Shown in pieces: positions 6,984 through 15,251 of a stretch of 64,000 nucleotides of DNA. The DNA is from Streptomyces canus. GTDB taxonomy: Bacteria > Actinomycetota > Actinomycetes > Streptomycetales > Streptomycetaceae. The number at the start of each line of letters is the position of its first letter. Position 1 is the stretch's first letter. The stretch spans positions 6,066,001 through 6,130,000 of the forward strand of contig NZ_JAUSYQ010000002.1 of NCBI RefSeq assembly GCF_030816965.1, in the 5' to 3' direction. The notes under the pieces were generated by a model, which saw only the letters and a list, made by a program, of their open reading frames with translations, searched no databases and had not been told where the DNA came from. The translations under genes and the position numbers were made by a program.

Positions 6984-8904
6984 CGATGGCCTCCTTCAGA
7001 GCCGTGGCGAGCTGTTCGGCCTTGAACGGCATGCCGTTGACCTGGTTGTAGCTGTGCGCGTCGACCAGGTACTTCGCCCGGACGAGCGTCGCGAGCTGTC
7101 CGAGGTTCATCTCCGGGATGACGACCTTGTCGTAACGCGTGAGCACCGCGCCCAGGTTGCGCGGGAAGGGGTTGAGGTGGCGCAGATGGGCCTGCGCGAT
7201 CGACTCACCGGCCGTGCGCAGCCGGCGGACGGCGGCGGTGATCGGTCCGTACGTCGATCCCCAGCCCAGCACCAGGGTGCGCGCCTCATGCGGATCGTCG
7301 ACGTCCAGATCCGGTACGTCGATCCCGTCGATCTTGGCCTGGCGGATACGGACCATGAAGTCGTGGTTGGCCGGGGCGTAGGAGATGTTGCCCGACCCGT
7401 CCTCCTTCTCGATCCCGCCGATGCGGTGTTCGAGACCGGGTGTGCCGGGCACGGCCCAGGGGCGGGCCAGGGTCTGCGGATCGCGCTTGTAGGGCCAGAA
7501 GACCTCGGTGCCGTCGTCCAGGGTGTGGTTCGGGCCCTGCGCGAACTGCACGCTCAGGTCCGGGAGTTCGTCCAGCTCGGGGATGCGCCAGGGCTCGGAG
7601 CCGTTGGCCAGGTAGCCGTCCGAGAGCAGCATCACCGGCGTGCGGTAGGTCAGCGCGATCCGGGCCGCCTCCAGCGCCGCGTCGAAGCAGTCGGCCGGGG
7701 TGCAGGGGGCGACGATCGGCACCGGCGCCTCGCCGTTGCGCCCGAACATCGCCTGCAGTAGGTCCGCCTGCTCGGTCTTGGTCGGCAGACCGGTGGACGG
7801 GCCGCCTCTCTGGATGTCGATGACGAGGAGCGGCAGCTCCAGGGAGACCGCGAGACCGATGGTCTCCGACTTCAGGGCCACGCCCGGCCCGGAGGTCGTC
7901 GTCACCGCCAGTGAGCCACCGAAGGCCGCGCCCAGCGCCGCGCCGATGCCCGCGATCTCGTCCTCGGCCTGGAAGGTCCGTACCCCGAAGTTCTTGTGCT
8001 TGCTCAGCTCGTGCAGGATGTCCGAGGCCGGCGTGATCGGGTACGAGCCCAGGAACAACGGCAGGTCCGCCTGGCGAGACGCGGCGACCAGCCCGTAGGA
8101 CAGTGCGAGGTTCCCGGAGATGTTGCGGTAGGTGCCGACCGGGAAAGCCTTCGTCGCCGGGGCGATCTCGTAGGAGACGGCGAAGTCCTCGGTGGTCTCG
8201 CCGAAGTTCCAGCCCGCCCGGAAGGCGGCCAGGTTCGCCTCGGCGATCTCCGGCTTCCTCGCGAACTTCGTCCGCAGGAACTTCTCCGTGCCCTCGGTGG
8301 GCCGGTGGTACATCCACGACAAGAGGCCGAGCGCGAACATGTTCTTGCTGCGCTCGGCCTCTTTGCGACTGAGGTCGAAATCCTTGAGGGCCTCGACGGT
8401 CAGCGTGGTCAGGGGGACCGGATGAAGGCTGTAACCGTCGAGCGATCCATCCTCCAGCGGCGAGGCCGCGTACCCCACTTTCTGCATCGACCGTTTGGTG
8501 AATTCGTCCGTGTTGACGATGATCTCCGCTCCGCGCGGCAGATCGGCGATGTTGGCTTTGAGGGCGGCGGGGTTCATGGCCACCAGGACGTTGGGCGCGT
8601 CACCCGGCGTGAGGATGTCGTGGTCGGCGAAGTGCAGCTGGAAGGAGGAGACGCCCGGCAGGGTTCCGGCAGGGGCCCGGATCTCGGCGGGGAAGTTGGG
8701 AAGCGTGGACAGGTCGTTGCCGAAGGACGCGGTCTCCGAGGTGAAACGGTCCCCGGTGAGCTGCATCCCGTCACCGGAGTCGCCCGCGAAACGAATGATC
8801 ACCCGGTCGAGGCGGCGGACGTCCTTCACGCCGGCCTCTTTGCGCTGCTCTCCCACGACGGCTTCGTCGGCCTGCTCCGCTGGGCTGCTGACCTGACTGG
8901 TCAC
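6976..8904 (-). CDS. korA: 2-oxoacid:acceptor oxidoreductase alpha subunit, gamma-alpha fusion (KorA)
   Basis: 642 residues from a GTG with GGGAGGT upstream. The N-terminal ~200 residues are the gamma domain (RFAGDSGDGMQLTGDRFT; FPAEIRAPAG); the C-terminal part is the alpha/pyrimidine-binding domain with GSYPITPASDILHELSKH, FQAEDEIAGIGAALGAAFGG and TTSGPGVALKSETIGLA. This fused layout is the aerobic actinobacterial Kor type, as in Mycobacterium. No separate ferredoxin or delta subunit gene is adjacent. It leads a two-gene operon; a symmetrical 19-bp palindrome lies about 255 bp upstream. Confidence 0.93.
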   Translation of the reverse strand: MTSQVSSPAEQADEAVVGEQRKEAGVKDVRRLDRVIIRFAGDSGDGMQLTGDRFTSETASFGNDLSTLPNFPAEIRAPAGTLPGVSSFQLHFADHDILTPGDAPNVLVAMNPAALKANIADLPRGAEIIVNTDEFTKRSMQKVGYAASPLEDGSLDGYSLHPVPLTTLTVEALKDFDLSRKEAERSKNMFALGLLSWMYHRPTEGTEKFLRTKFARKPEIAEANLAAFRAGWNFGETTEDFAVSYEIAPATKAFPVGTYRNISGNLALSYGLVAASRQADLPLFLGSYPITPASDILHELSKHKNFGVRTFQAEDEIAGIGAALGAAFGGSLAVTTTSGPGVALKSETIGLAVSLELPLLVIDIQRGGPSTGLPTKTEQADLLQAMFGRNGEAPVPIVAPCTPADCFDAALEAARIALTYRTPVMLLSDGYLANGSEPWRIPELDELPDLSVQFAQGPNHTLDDGTEVFWPYKRDPQTLARPWAVPGTPGLEHRIGGIEKEDGSGNISYAPANHDFMVRIRQAKIDGIDVPDLDVDDPHEARTLVLGWGSTYGPITAAVRRLRTAGESIAQAHLRHLNPFPRNLGAVLTRYDKVVIPEMNLGQLATLVRAKYLVDAHSYNQVNGMPFKAEQLATALKEAIDG

Positions 8905-9158
8905 TGAACTGGACCTCCCTCTGGGCGGCTGTTCGGGAGCGGCCTTCCCGCAGGCCTTCCCAGGATCAACCCTACGACCGCAGGGGTCGCCTTCCCTCGG
9001 CCATTCGCATGATGGACGTGCTTTTGAGACGGCGCGACGCCCTGAATTGTCATGATTTACTCACCCCCCGGCGCTTTCCTTGAAGACGCTCCCTCATCGT
9101 CCTTTGGTTCTCGGTCCCGGGCGGCCCCTCCGTCCCGCTGGCTGGCCGCCACTGCGAT

Positions 9159-9177
9159 ATCTGACACGGTGTCAGAT
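9159..9177. promoter_or_regulatory. 19-bp palindrome between response regulator stop and korA
   Basis: ATCTGACAC-G-GTGTCAGAT is a perfect 9-bp inverted repeat about a single base, lying 2 bp beyond the end of the response-regulator gene. It looks like an operator for a dimeric helix-turn-helix protein of TetR or GntR type, but could also form a terminator hairpin for the response regulator, although it has a 1-nt centre and no U-tract. Target protein unknown. Confidence 0.5.
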
Positions 9178-9179
9178 CG

Positions 9180-9839
9180 TCAGGAGTTCAGATAGGTCAG
9201 CACCGCCAGCACCCGCCGGTGGTCCCCGTCGCTCGGGGACAGCCCGAGTTTCAGGAAGATGTTGCTGACATGCTTCTCCACGGCCCCGTCGCTCACGACG
9301 AGCTGCCGCGCGATCGCCGAGTTGGTGCGCCCCTCGGCCATGAGTCCTAGGACCTCCCGCTCCCGGGGCGTGAGATTGGCGAGCACGTCCTGCTTACGGC
9401 TGCGTCCCAGCAGCTGAGCGACCACCTCGGGGTCGAGGGCGGTACCTCCCTCGGCCACCCGCACCACCGCGTCCACGAACTCACGCACCTCCGCGACCCG
9501 GTCCTTGAGCAGGTACCCCACCCCGCGACTGGACCCGGCCAGCAACTCGGTGGCGTACCGCTCCTCCACGTACTGCGACAGTACGAGTACCCCGAGTCCG
9601 GGATGTGCCTTGCGCAGTTGTACGGCGGCTCGCACGCCCTCGTCCGTATGCGTCGGAGGCATCCGCACGTCGGCGACGACGACGTCGGGCAGCTCGCCCT
9701 GAGCGTCCAGCTCACCGATGGTCTTGATCAGCGCCTCCCCGTCACCCACACCGGCCACGACGTCGTGCCCGCGGTCGGTCAGCAACCGGGTCAGGCCCTC
9801 CCTCAGCAGCACTGAATCCTCGGCGATGACCACCCGCAC
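9180..9839 (-). CDS. NarL/LuxR-type response regulator
   Basis: 219 residues. Receiver domain first (VRVVIAEDSVLLREGL; phosphoacceptor Asp57 in PDVVVADVRMPP; switch LVLSQYVEERYA; Lys in GYLLKDRV), then a LuxR/GerE helix-turn-helix domain (LTPREREVLGLMAEGRTNSAIA, EKHVSNIFLKLGL). The GTG at 9839 is chosen because GGAGG lies five bases upstream; longer forms lack this. It is on the same strand as the two HisKA_3 kinases 1.4 kb away, the kinase class that partners NarL regulators, and is the only response regulator in the window. Confidence 0.9.
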   Translation of the reverse strand: MRVVIAEDSVLLREGLTRLLTDRGHDVVAGVGDGEALIKTIGELDAQGELPDVVVADVRMPPTHTDEGVRAAVQLRKAHPGLGVLVLSQYVEERYATELLAGSSRGVGYLLKDRVAEVREFVDAVVRVAEGGTALDPEVVAQLLGRSRKQDVLANLTPREREVLGLMAEGRTNSAIARQLVVSDGAVEKHVSNIFLKLGLSPSDGDHRRVLAVLTYLNS

Positions 9840-10058
9840 CCTGTCCTCCACGACTCTCGGCCCCCCAGCCCACTCCCTGTCCACCCGCTGGACCGGTCCA
9901 GCATTCCAGCATTCGGATCCGGGCGGGCGCGGGCAACGGGATTAGGACCCAGGAATACGAACAAGGACCCGATAACACGGGGTCACACTCGAAATCCGGC
10001 CATCTTCGCCACGGGGGACCGCCCGGGGCCGGGGGACGCCGGTGCCTTGGGGAGGGTG

Positions 10059-10460
10059 GGGCGTCGGGTTGTGCGGGGGTTGGGCGCCACGTAGGGCGGC
10101 GGGTTGTGCGGGGGCAGGTGCCTCGCGGGGCGCCGGGTTTTAGGGGGCTCGGGCGCCGCGCAGGGCGGGTCGGGTTGTGCGGGGGCAGGTGCCTCGCACG
10201 GCGCCGGTTTGGGGGGATCGGGCGCTTCGCGGGGCGTCGGGTTGTGCGGGGGCAGGTGCCTTGCAGGGCGCCGGGTTTTCCGGGGCTCGGGCGCCGCGCA
10301 GGGCGGGTCGGGTTGTGCGGGGGCAGGTGCCTCGCGGGGCGCCGGGTTTTCCGGGTACGGGCACCTCGTAGGGGGCCGAGTCTTGTGGGGACGGGTACTT
10401 CGCAGGGTGGCGCGTTTTGCGGTGGCCGGGCACGTCGCAGGGCGCCGGGTCCTTGCAGGC
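10059..10460. repeat. GC-rich ~35-bp degenerate tandem repeat array (about 11-12 units)
   Basis: About twelve imperfect units of 33-36 bp. Two sub-types alternate: one carries GGGTTGTGCGGGGGCAGGTGC (near 10101, 10172, 10239, 10309), the other GGGCGCCGGGTTTT followed by GGGCGCC-like half sites, so the effective period is about 70 bp. Units end in variants of CTCGCG/CGCGCA. No unique spacers separate the units. The array degrades toward 10380-10460. Many GGCGCC cores are self-complementary, so hairpins are possible. Function unknown. Confidence 0.75.
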
Positions 10461-11218
10461 CGTGCCGACAGATCACCCAGGGTCCCCAGGGCCGAGCAGG
10501 CCTCTCCGCTGGGGCCCACCCACCCTCGAGACGCCACACCGGGGGCAATGCAGCGGTCAGAGCATCGCACCTCCCAGCCCGCTGACCTGCGCCCTTGTAG
10601 CCACCGGAGCTCCGCCCCGGCCCCTGCGAGGCTTCTTCTGCGCCCCGCCGGCTCCGCCCTCTACCGTTCCTGTGGACTGAGCGGGAGTGAGTCCGTTCAG
10701 CCGCGCGCCCCGAACGGTCTTGGGCGAGCTGGTCCCCGGCGTGCTCGACCCCGGGGCGGCGACACGCATCCTGTGCGCGGTCCGGGCCCGGGAGGCCCCC
10801 GCGGCCGGAGGCCGCTGTTGGACGCCGCCCTCACGACCTGGCAGGTCGGTACGGCCAGAGGCGACGGGGAGGCCCTGAACCATCCTCTGGTGGAGCAGGG
10901 GCCCCGCACGCTGACGCCGTACCCGGTGTTCCAGGCCGCACGAGCACGCTGGCCCAAACAGCCCAGTGCGCCGCAAGCCCGTAAGCGGACGATCACACGA
11001 TCGAGCTCATGCGGCCTTGTGCGCACTCCGTGGCCGGGGCCACCTGGTGAGCAGCACCAACCCCCTGCCGGGCTCCCCCGGGGCTTCCCCCGCGCCCCGC
11101 CCAGGTCCGCACCTCAGCCCACGGGAGCCCCGTCCGGGACCGCCTGCGGGGGGGCAGACCCGCAGAGCCCCTCCGCGGGGGCGAAGGGGCGGCCAGCCCC
11201 TGGGGAGGGAAATGGGTA

Positions 11219-11254
11219 AGGGCGGCGGGGGCGAAAAGCAACCCCCACCGCCCT
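11219..11254 (-). terminator. Terminator of sensor kinase gene
   Basis: On the minus strand a 13-bp stem (AGGGCGGTGGGGG / CCCCCGCCGCCCT, one G-U pair) closes a loop containing TTGCTTTTCG. It lies 15 bp beyond the stop of the kinase gene ending at 11270. The stem is followed by TT and then purines, so it is a Streptomyces-type hairpin with a minimal U-tract. Confidence 0.65.
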
Positions 11255-11269
11255 CTCACGCGGTGCCCG

Positions 11270-12613
11270 TCACACCCGCTCGCCCCGCCACGGCAACTCC
11301 GCCGTCACCCGAGTGGGCCCCCCGACCGGCGAATCCACCACCAGGATCCCGTCCACCGCGTCCAGCCGCTCCGCCAACCCCGCGAGCCCGGACCCGGAGG
11401 ACACATCGGCCCCACCCACCCCGTTGTCCACGACCTGCAGCATCAACCGGTTCTCCACCTGCCACACATCCACCGCGGCGAACGTCGCCCGAGAGTGCTT
11501 GCTGATGTTCTGCAGCAACTCCGACACCGTGAAGTACGCGATCCCTTCGATCGCCGGCGCAGGCCGGGCCGACAGATCCACCTCCACCTGCACCGGAACC
11601 GTGCACCGAGAAGCCACCGCCGACAGCGCGGCATCCAGCCCCCGGTCGGTCAGTACCGCCGGATGAATCCCCCGCGCCAGATCCCGCAGCTCCTGAAGCG
11701 CCGTCTTCACCTCACCGTGCGCCTCGTCCACCATCCGCGCCGCCGCGGCAGGATCCTCCGTGAGCTTCTCCTTCGCCAGCCCCAGATCCATGGCCAGCGC
11801 CACCAGCCGAGCCTGCGCACCATCGTGCAGATCCCGCTCGATCCGACGCAGATCCGCGGCCGCCGTGTCCACCACGACCCCCCGGTCGGACTCCAGCTCC
11901 ACCACCCGAGCCGACAGCCGGGTCGGCCCGAGCAGCCCGTGCACCATCACCCGGTCCACCATCGTCAGCGCCCGCACGATCCACGGCGTGGCCAGCGTGA
12001 ACAGCAGTCCCACCAGCGCGGTCACCCCGATCTCGAACGGGTTGTCCAGGTAGATGTGGTGGGTCTTGTCGCCGTAGAGCTGAAGCCCGTCCTGACCGAC
12101 GTACGCCGGAAAAACCCAGAACCACAGCGGATACGTCAGCAGCGCCCAGCCGTACACCCAGAAGTTCACCGCGACGACGAACGAGAACGTCGCCCACGGC
12201 AGGTGCAGCACCGAGTACAGCAGCGTCCGCCACGACGTCCCGCTCTTGAGCACCGCCCCCACCCACGCCATGAACCCGGACTTCCGCATCCTGAGCGGTT
12301 CCGGATCCCCGACCTCCAGATCCAGCAGCCCCCGTGCCCGCGCCCGCTCCAGCGCCCCGAGCCCACGGCATCCGGCGAGCCCGGCCGCGAAGACCGGAAT
12401 CCCGAGGAAGGTCACGAGGAGGCCCGCGCCGAGCGAGATCATCGTGATGGCGTACGTGAACATCACGATGCTGATCGGCAGGCTCAGCAGCACATAGCCG
12501 AACTCCCGCCAGGTCCGCCCCTCGAACGGCGCCCGCAGCCCGGCCGGCACCCGGTGCCGCCGTACCGTCTCGGGGAACCCGAGCCCACTGTCGTACCCGT
12601 AGTCCGTGGCCAT
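11270..12613 (-). CDS. Sensor histidine kinase, HisKA_3 type (paralogue 1)
   Basis: 447 residues. N-terminal membrane sensor region (about residues 35-215): two hydrophobic hairpins flanking a cytoplasmic stretch, the putative-sensor layout common in actinobacterial kinases. Then the dimerisation/phosphoacceptor motif RIERDLHDGAQARLVALAMDLG with His263, and an HATPase domain: LLQNISKHSRAT, VVDNGVGGADVSSGSGLAGLAERL. It lies 112 bp downstream of paralogue 2, with which it shares the whole architecture, including the ELESDRGVVVD linker and ARGIHPAVLTDRGLDAALSAVASRCTVPV. Likely partner is the response regulator at 9180-9839, though 1.4 kb of repeats intervene. Confidence 0.9.
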   Translation of the reverse strand: MATDYGYDSGLGFPETVRRHRVPAGLRAPFEGRTWREFGYVLLSLPISIVMFTYAITMISLGAGLLVTFLGIPVFAAGLAGCRGLGALERARARGLLDLEVGDPEPLRMRKSGFMAWVGAVLKSGTSWRTLLYSVLHLPWATFSFVVAVNFWVYGWALLTYPLWFWVFPAYVGQDGLQLYGDKTHHIYLDNPFEIGVTALVGLLFTLATPWIVRALTMVDRVMVHGLLGPTRLSARVVELESDRGVVVDTAAADLRRIERDLHDGAQARLVALAMDLGLAKEKLTEDPAAAARMVDEAHGEVKTALQELRDLARGIHPAVLTDRGLDAALSAVASRCTVPVQVEVDLSARPAPAIEGIAYFTVSELLQNISKHSRATFAAVDVWQVENRLMLQVVDNGVGGADVSSGSGLAGLAERLDAVDGILVVDSPVGGPTRVTAELPWRGERV

Positions 12614-12725
12614 CGACGTCGTCCTTCTTCTCTCGTCCCGCGCCTGTGGTGTCGTATCTCCACCCTGCTGGGCCGCAGCTCAACGGACCATGGAGTCCGT
12701 CGGCCTCTTGAAAGGGGGGTTTTCC

Positions 12726-13949
12726 CTACCCCTTGTCCAGACCACGGTCCCGCCACGGCAGCTCCGCCGTGACGACCGTCGGCCCGCCCGGCGGCGAGTC
12801 GATGACGAACAGCCCGTCGACCGCGTCGAGGCGCTCCGCGAGCCCGCGCATGCCGGTGCCGCCGTCGAGCCGGGCTCCGCCGCGGCCGTCGTCCCACACC
12901 TGGATGAGCAGCCGGTTCTCCGAACGCCACACGTCGACCGACGCCGACCGGGCCCCGCTGTGCTTGCTGACGTTCTGGAGCAGCTCGGAGACGGTGAAGT
13001 AGGCGATCCCCTCGATCGCCTGGACCGGGCGCGCGTCGAGGTCGGCGGTCACCTTCACCGGGACCGTGCAGCGCGAGGCGACGCTCGACAGCGCCGCGTC
13101 GAGGCCTCGGTCGGTCAGTACGGCCGGATGGATGCCCCGCGCCAGATCCCGCAGCTCCTGAAGCGCCAGCTTCACCTCGCCGTGTGCCTCCTCGACCATC
13201 GCCTGCGCGTACTCGGGGTCCTCCAGGAGCTTCTCCTTCGCGAGGCCGAGACCCATGGCCAGGTTGACCAGCCGGGCCTGCGCCCCGTCGTGCAGATCGC
13301 GCTCGATGCGCCGCAGGTCGGACGCGGCCGCGTCCACCACGACCCCCCGGTCCGACTCCAGTTCGGCGATACGGCGTTCCAGCTCGTCGGAGGGCGACAG
13401 CAGGCCGCGCACCATCACCCGGTCCACGTTGGCGAGGCCCCGCGCGATGAACGGCAGCACCGGCCACAGCACGAACAACGAGGTCAGCGTGATGGTGAAG
13501 GTGAGCACCCCCCAGGGCAGCCGGATGAAGTCGTACAACACCGTCCGCCAGCCCACGGGGTCCTTCACCCCCATCCACAGCTGGGCGAAGAAGCCGTTGC
13601 CGCCGTTCTTGGCGCGCCACGGCAGACGGCTCGGTTCGTCCACCCGCACGCCGAGCAGCGCCCGGGCCCGCGCCCGCTCCAGCTTGCCCAGCTGCCGTGC
13701 GCCCAGCAGACCCGCCGCGAGCAACGGGAATCCGATCACCGTGACGGTCAGCCAGAAACCGGTGAAGAGCACCGTCACGACGTAGGTGAAGCCGAGGATC
13801 GACACCGGAAGGTTCGCCAGGAGATGCGCGATCTCCTTCCAGGTGTGTGCGTCGTAGGCGAAGCGGGCCGGCGGCGGCCGGCCGTCGTCGGTTCCGTCGT
13901 GTCTGCCGGTGGTCACGGCGCGGCTCGGGGACGAGAGGCGTTCGGTCAT
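12726..13949 (-). CDS. Sensor histidine kinase, HisKA_3 type (paralogue 2)
   Basis: 407 residues from the ATG at 13949 (a longer frame to 14006 exists but adds only a non-conserved Arg-rich stretch; neither has a strong ribosome binding site). A cytoplasmic N-terminus of about 35 residues precedes the membrane sensor region (residues 45-175), then RIERDLHDGAQARLVNLAMGLG with phospho-His220, LLQNVSKHSGAR and WDDGRGGARLDGGTGMRGLAERL of the ATPase domain. It is a tandem paralogue of the next gene. It diverges from nuoA, with about 220 bp between, so its promoter region adjoins that of the complex I operon. Confidence 0.9.
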   Translation of the reverse strand: MTERLSSPSRAVTTGRHDGTDDGRPPPARFAYDAHTWKEIAHLLANLPVSILGFTYVVTVLFTGFWLTVTVIGFPLLAAGLLGARQLGKLERARARALLGVRVDEPSRLPWRAKNGGNGFFAQLWMGVKDPVGWRTVLYDFIRLPWGVLTFTITLTSLFVLWPVLPFIARGLANVDRVMVRGLLSPSDELERRIAELESDRGVVVDAAASDLRRIERDLHDGAQARLVNLAMGLGLAKEKLLEDPEYAQAMVEEAHGEVKLALQELRDLARGIHPAVLTDRGLDAALSSVASRCTVPVKVTADLDARPVQAIEGIAYFTVSELLQNVSKHSGARSASVDVWRSENRLLIQVWDDGRGGARLDGGTGMRGLAERLDAVDGLFVIDSPPGGPTVVTAELPWRDRGLDKG

Positions 13950-14061
13950 ATGGGCTAGCGTGCCGCCCCGGACCGCCGCGCGCCATGAGGCGGACCGCCG
14001 CGGCATACGGGGGAAAACCCCACCCCGGCCTTTCGGACGGCTTTCGGGGGTGACGGGCTGC

Positions 14062-14089
14062 TTACCGTCCCTTTATCAGGGCCTAGACT
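14062..14089 (+). promoter_or_regulatory. Candidate promoter of the nuo operon
   Basis: TTACCG (14062-14067) and TAGACT (14084-14089) are spaced 16 bp. The -10 match to the TAnnnT vegetative consensus is good, the -35 match partial. Transcription would begin near 14096, leaving a ~75-nt leader that contains the direct and inverted repeats at 14111-14146. Confidence 0.4.
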
Positions 14090-14110
14090 CCCGTGCGTAC
14101 AGATCGTCGA

Positions 14111-14146
14111 ACAGTGGTGTTCAGCGTGACCACTGTGTTCAGCGTG
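14111..14146. repeat. Direct and inverted repeats in the nuo leader
   Basis: GTGTTCAGCGTG occurs twice exactly 18 bp apart (14117-14128 and 14135-14146). The first copy is also embedded in a 7-bp inverted repeat, ACAGTGG (14111-14117) and CCACTGT (14130-14136). Placement between the candidate promoter and the nuoA start suggests a regulator or RNA-level site; the sequence shows the repeats, the role is inferred. Confidence 0.5.
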
Positions 14147-14169
14147 CTCACAGGGAGTGAGGGGCGGAC

Positions 14170-14592
14170 GTGCCGGAACCGACCGTCGTCGATGCAACCG
14201 TCGTCGATCCGACCGTCGTCGCGGCGGACTACTTCCAGTCGTACTCGGTCGTCGGGCTGCTCGCCGTCGTCGGCGTGCTGTTCGTCGCGGTCGCCTTCGG
14301 CGCCGGCCGCCTGCTGCGACCCGTGGTGCCCACCCCCGAGAAGCTCCTGACGTACGAGTGCGGAGTCGACCCCGTCGGCGAGGGCTGGGCCCACACCCAG
14401 GTCCGCTATTACGTCTATGCCTTCCTCTACGTCATCTTCGCCGTCGACTCGATCTTCCTGTTCCCGTGGGCGACGGTCTTCGCGGCTCCCGGCTACGGCG
14501 CGACGACCCTCGTCGAGATGTTCATCTTCCTCGGCTTCCTCGCCGTGGGCTTGCTGTACGCGTACAAGAAGGGTGTCCTGACATGGACGTGA
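14170..14592 (+). CDS. nuoA: NADH-quinone oxidoreductase subunit A
   Basis: 140 residues, GTG start with AGGGAGTGAGGGG upstream. Three membrane helices, preceded by a ~22-residue Val/Asp/Thr-rich N-terminal extension. Family landmarks: [15 protein letters not shown] in the first loop and [20 protein letters not shown] in helix 2. The normally conserved FDVE reads FAVD (Ala91, Asp93), so one of two acidic residues thought to matter for coupling is lost. First gene of a ten-gene operon; overlaps nuoB by 10 bp. Confidence 0.93.
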   Translation: MPEPTVVDATVVDPTVVAADYFQSYSVVGLLAVVGVLFVAVAFGAGRLLRPVVPTPEKLLTYECGVDPVGEGWAHTQVRYYVYAFLYVIFAVDSIFLFPWATVFAAPGYGATTLVEMFIFLGFLAVGLLYAYKKGVLTWT

Positions 14593-15251
14593 ACCCTGCG
14601 GTCGACTCCGCTGCCACGGAGCCCGTTCTGCTTCCGGAGCCGAAACGGCTGGGCGCCCTTGCCCGCCTCGCCCCCGAGCCGATGAAGGTGATCCTCAACT
14701 GGGGCCGCCGGTACTCCCTCTGGGTCTTCAACTTCGGTCTCGCCTGCTGCGCCATCGAGTTCATCGCCGCGTCGATGGCCCGCCACGACTTCATCCGCCT
14801 CGGCGTCATCCCCTTCGCGCCGGGCCCGCGCCAGGCCGACCTGATGGTCGTCTCCGGCACGGTCACGGACAAGATGGCACCGGCGGTGAAGCGTCTGTAC
14901 GAGCAGATGCCCGAGCCCAAGTACGTCATCTCCTTCGGCGCCTGTTCCAACTGCGGCGGCCCGTACTGGGACTCGTACGCCGTGACGAAGGGTGTCGACC
15001 AGATCATCCCCGTCGACGTCTACGTCCCCGGCTGCCCGCCCCGCCCCGAGGCGCTGCTCCAGGGAATTTTGAAGCTCCAGGAGAAGATCGCCCGGGAGTC
15101 GCTGGAGGAGCGGTACGGGTCGTCCGCGGCGCGTCCGTCGGCGGCTGCGCTGCAGAGCGGGTTGGTGAAGCCACCTGCGCCTGGAGCTGGGCCTGGACCT
15201 GGGCCTGCACCGACTTCGACTTCGACTTCGGGCGAGGGGGAGTCACAGTGA
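14583..15251 (+). CDS. nuoB: NADH-quinone oxidoreductase subunit B (N2 cluster)
   Basis: 222 residues. Holds the terminal 4Fe-4S cluster N2; the ligands are visible as Cys55-Cys56 ([10 protein letters not shown]), Cys121 ([14 protein letters not shown]) and Cys151 ([13 protein letters not shown]). After residue ~185 comes a low-complexity tail rich in Pro, Gly and Ser ([16 protein letters not shown]), not part of the fold and reminiscent of the much longer tail on the next protein. Starts within nuoA and ends in a GTGA overlap with nuoC, implying translational coupling. Confidence 0.94.
   Translation: MDVNPAVDSAATEPVLLPEPKRLGALARLAPEPMKVILNWGRRYSLWVFNFGLACCAIEFIAASMARHDFIRLGVIPFAPGPRQADLMVVSGTVTDKMAPAVKRLYEQMPEPKYVISFGACSNCGGPYWDSYAVTKGVDQIIPVDVYVPGCPPRPEALLQGILKLQEKIARESLEERYGSSAARPSAAALQSGLVKPPAPGAGPGPGPAPTSTSTSGEGESQ

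Larger units (their letters stand above)
9840..11269. other. 1.43-kb gene-poor region between response regulator and kinases
   Basis: No credible gene. Open frames on both strands arise from G+C bias and the tandem array at 10059-10460; their translations are Pro/Arg/Gly-rich without family features. The stretch 10470-11218 is G+C-rich, without repeats I could define, and looks like decayed or structural sequence. It ends in the terminator hairpin of the upstream kinase gene at 11219-11254. It breaks what might otherwise be a kinase-kinase-regulator operon. Confidence 0.6.

Noticed and set aside
10059..10460. CRISPR array
   Set aside because: Units are contiguous and degenerate with no unique spacers, and no cas genes occur in the window.
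10104..11219. 371-residue Gly/Arg-rich protein across the repeat region
   Set aside because: Translation follows the tandem DNA repeat and then random G+C-rich sequence; no ribosome binding site, no family, and alternative frames are equally open.
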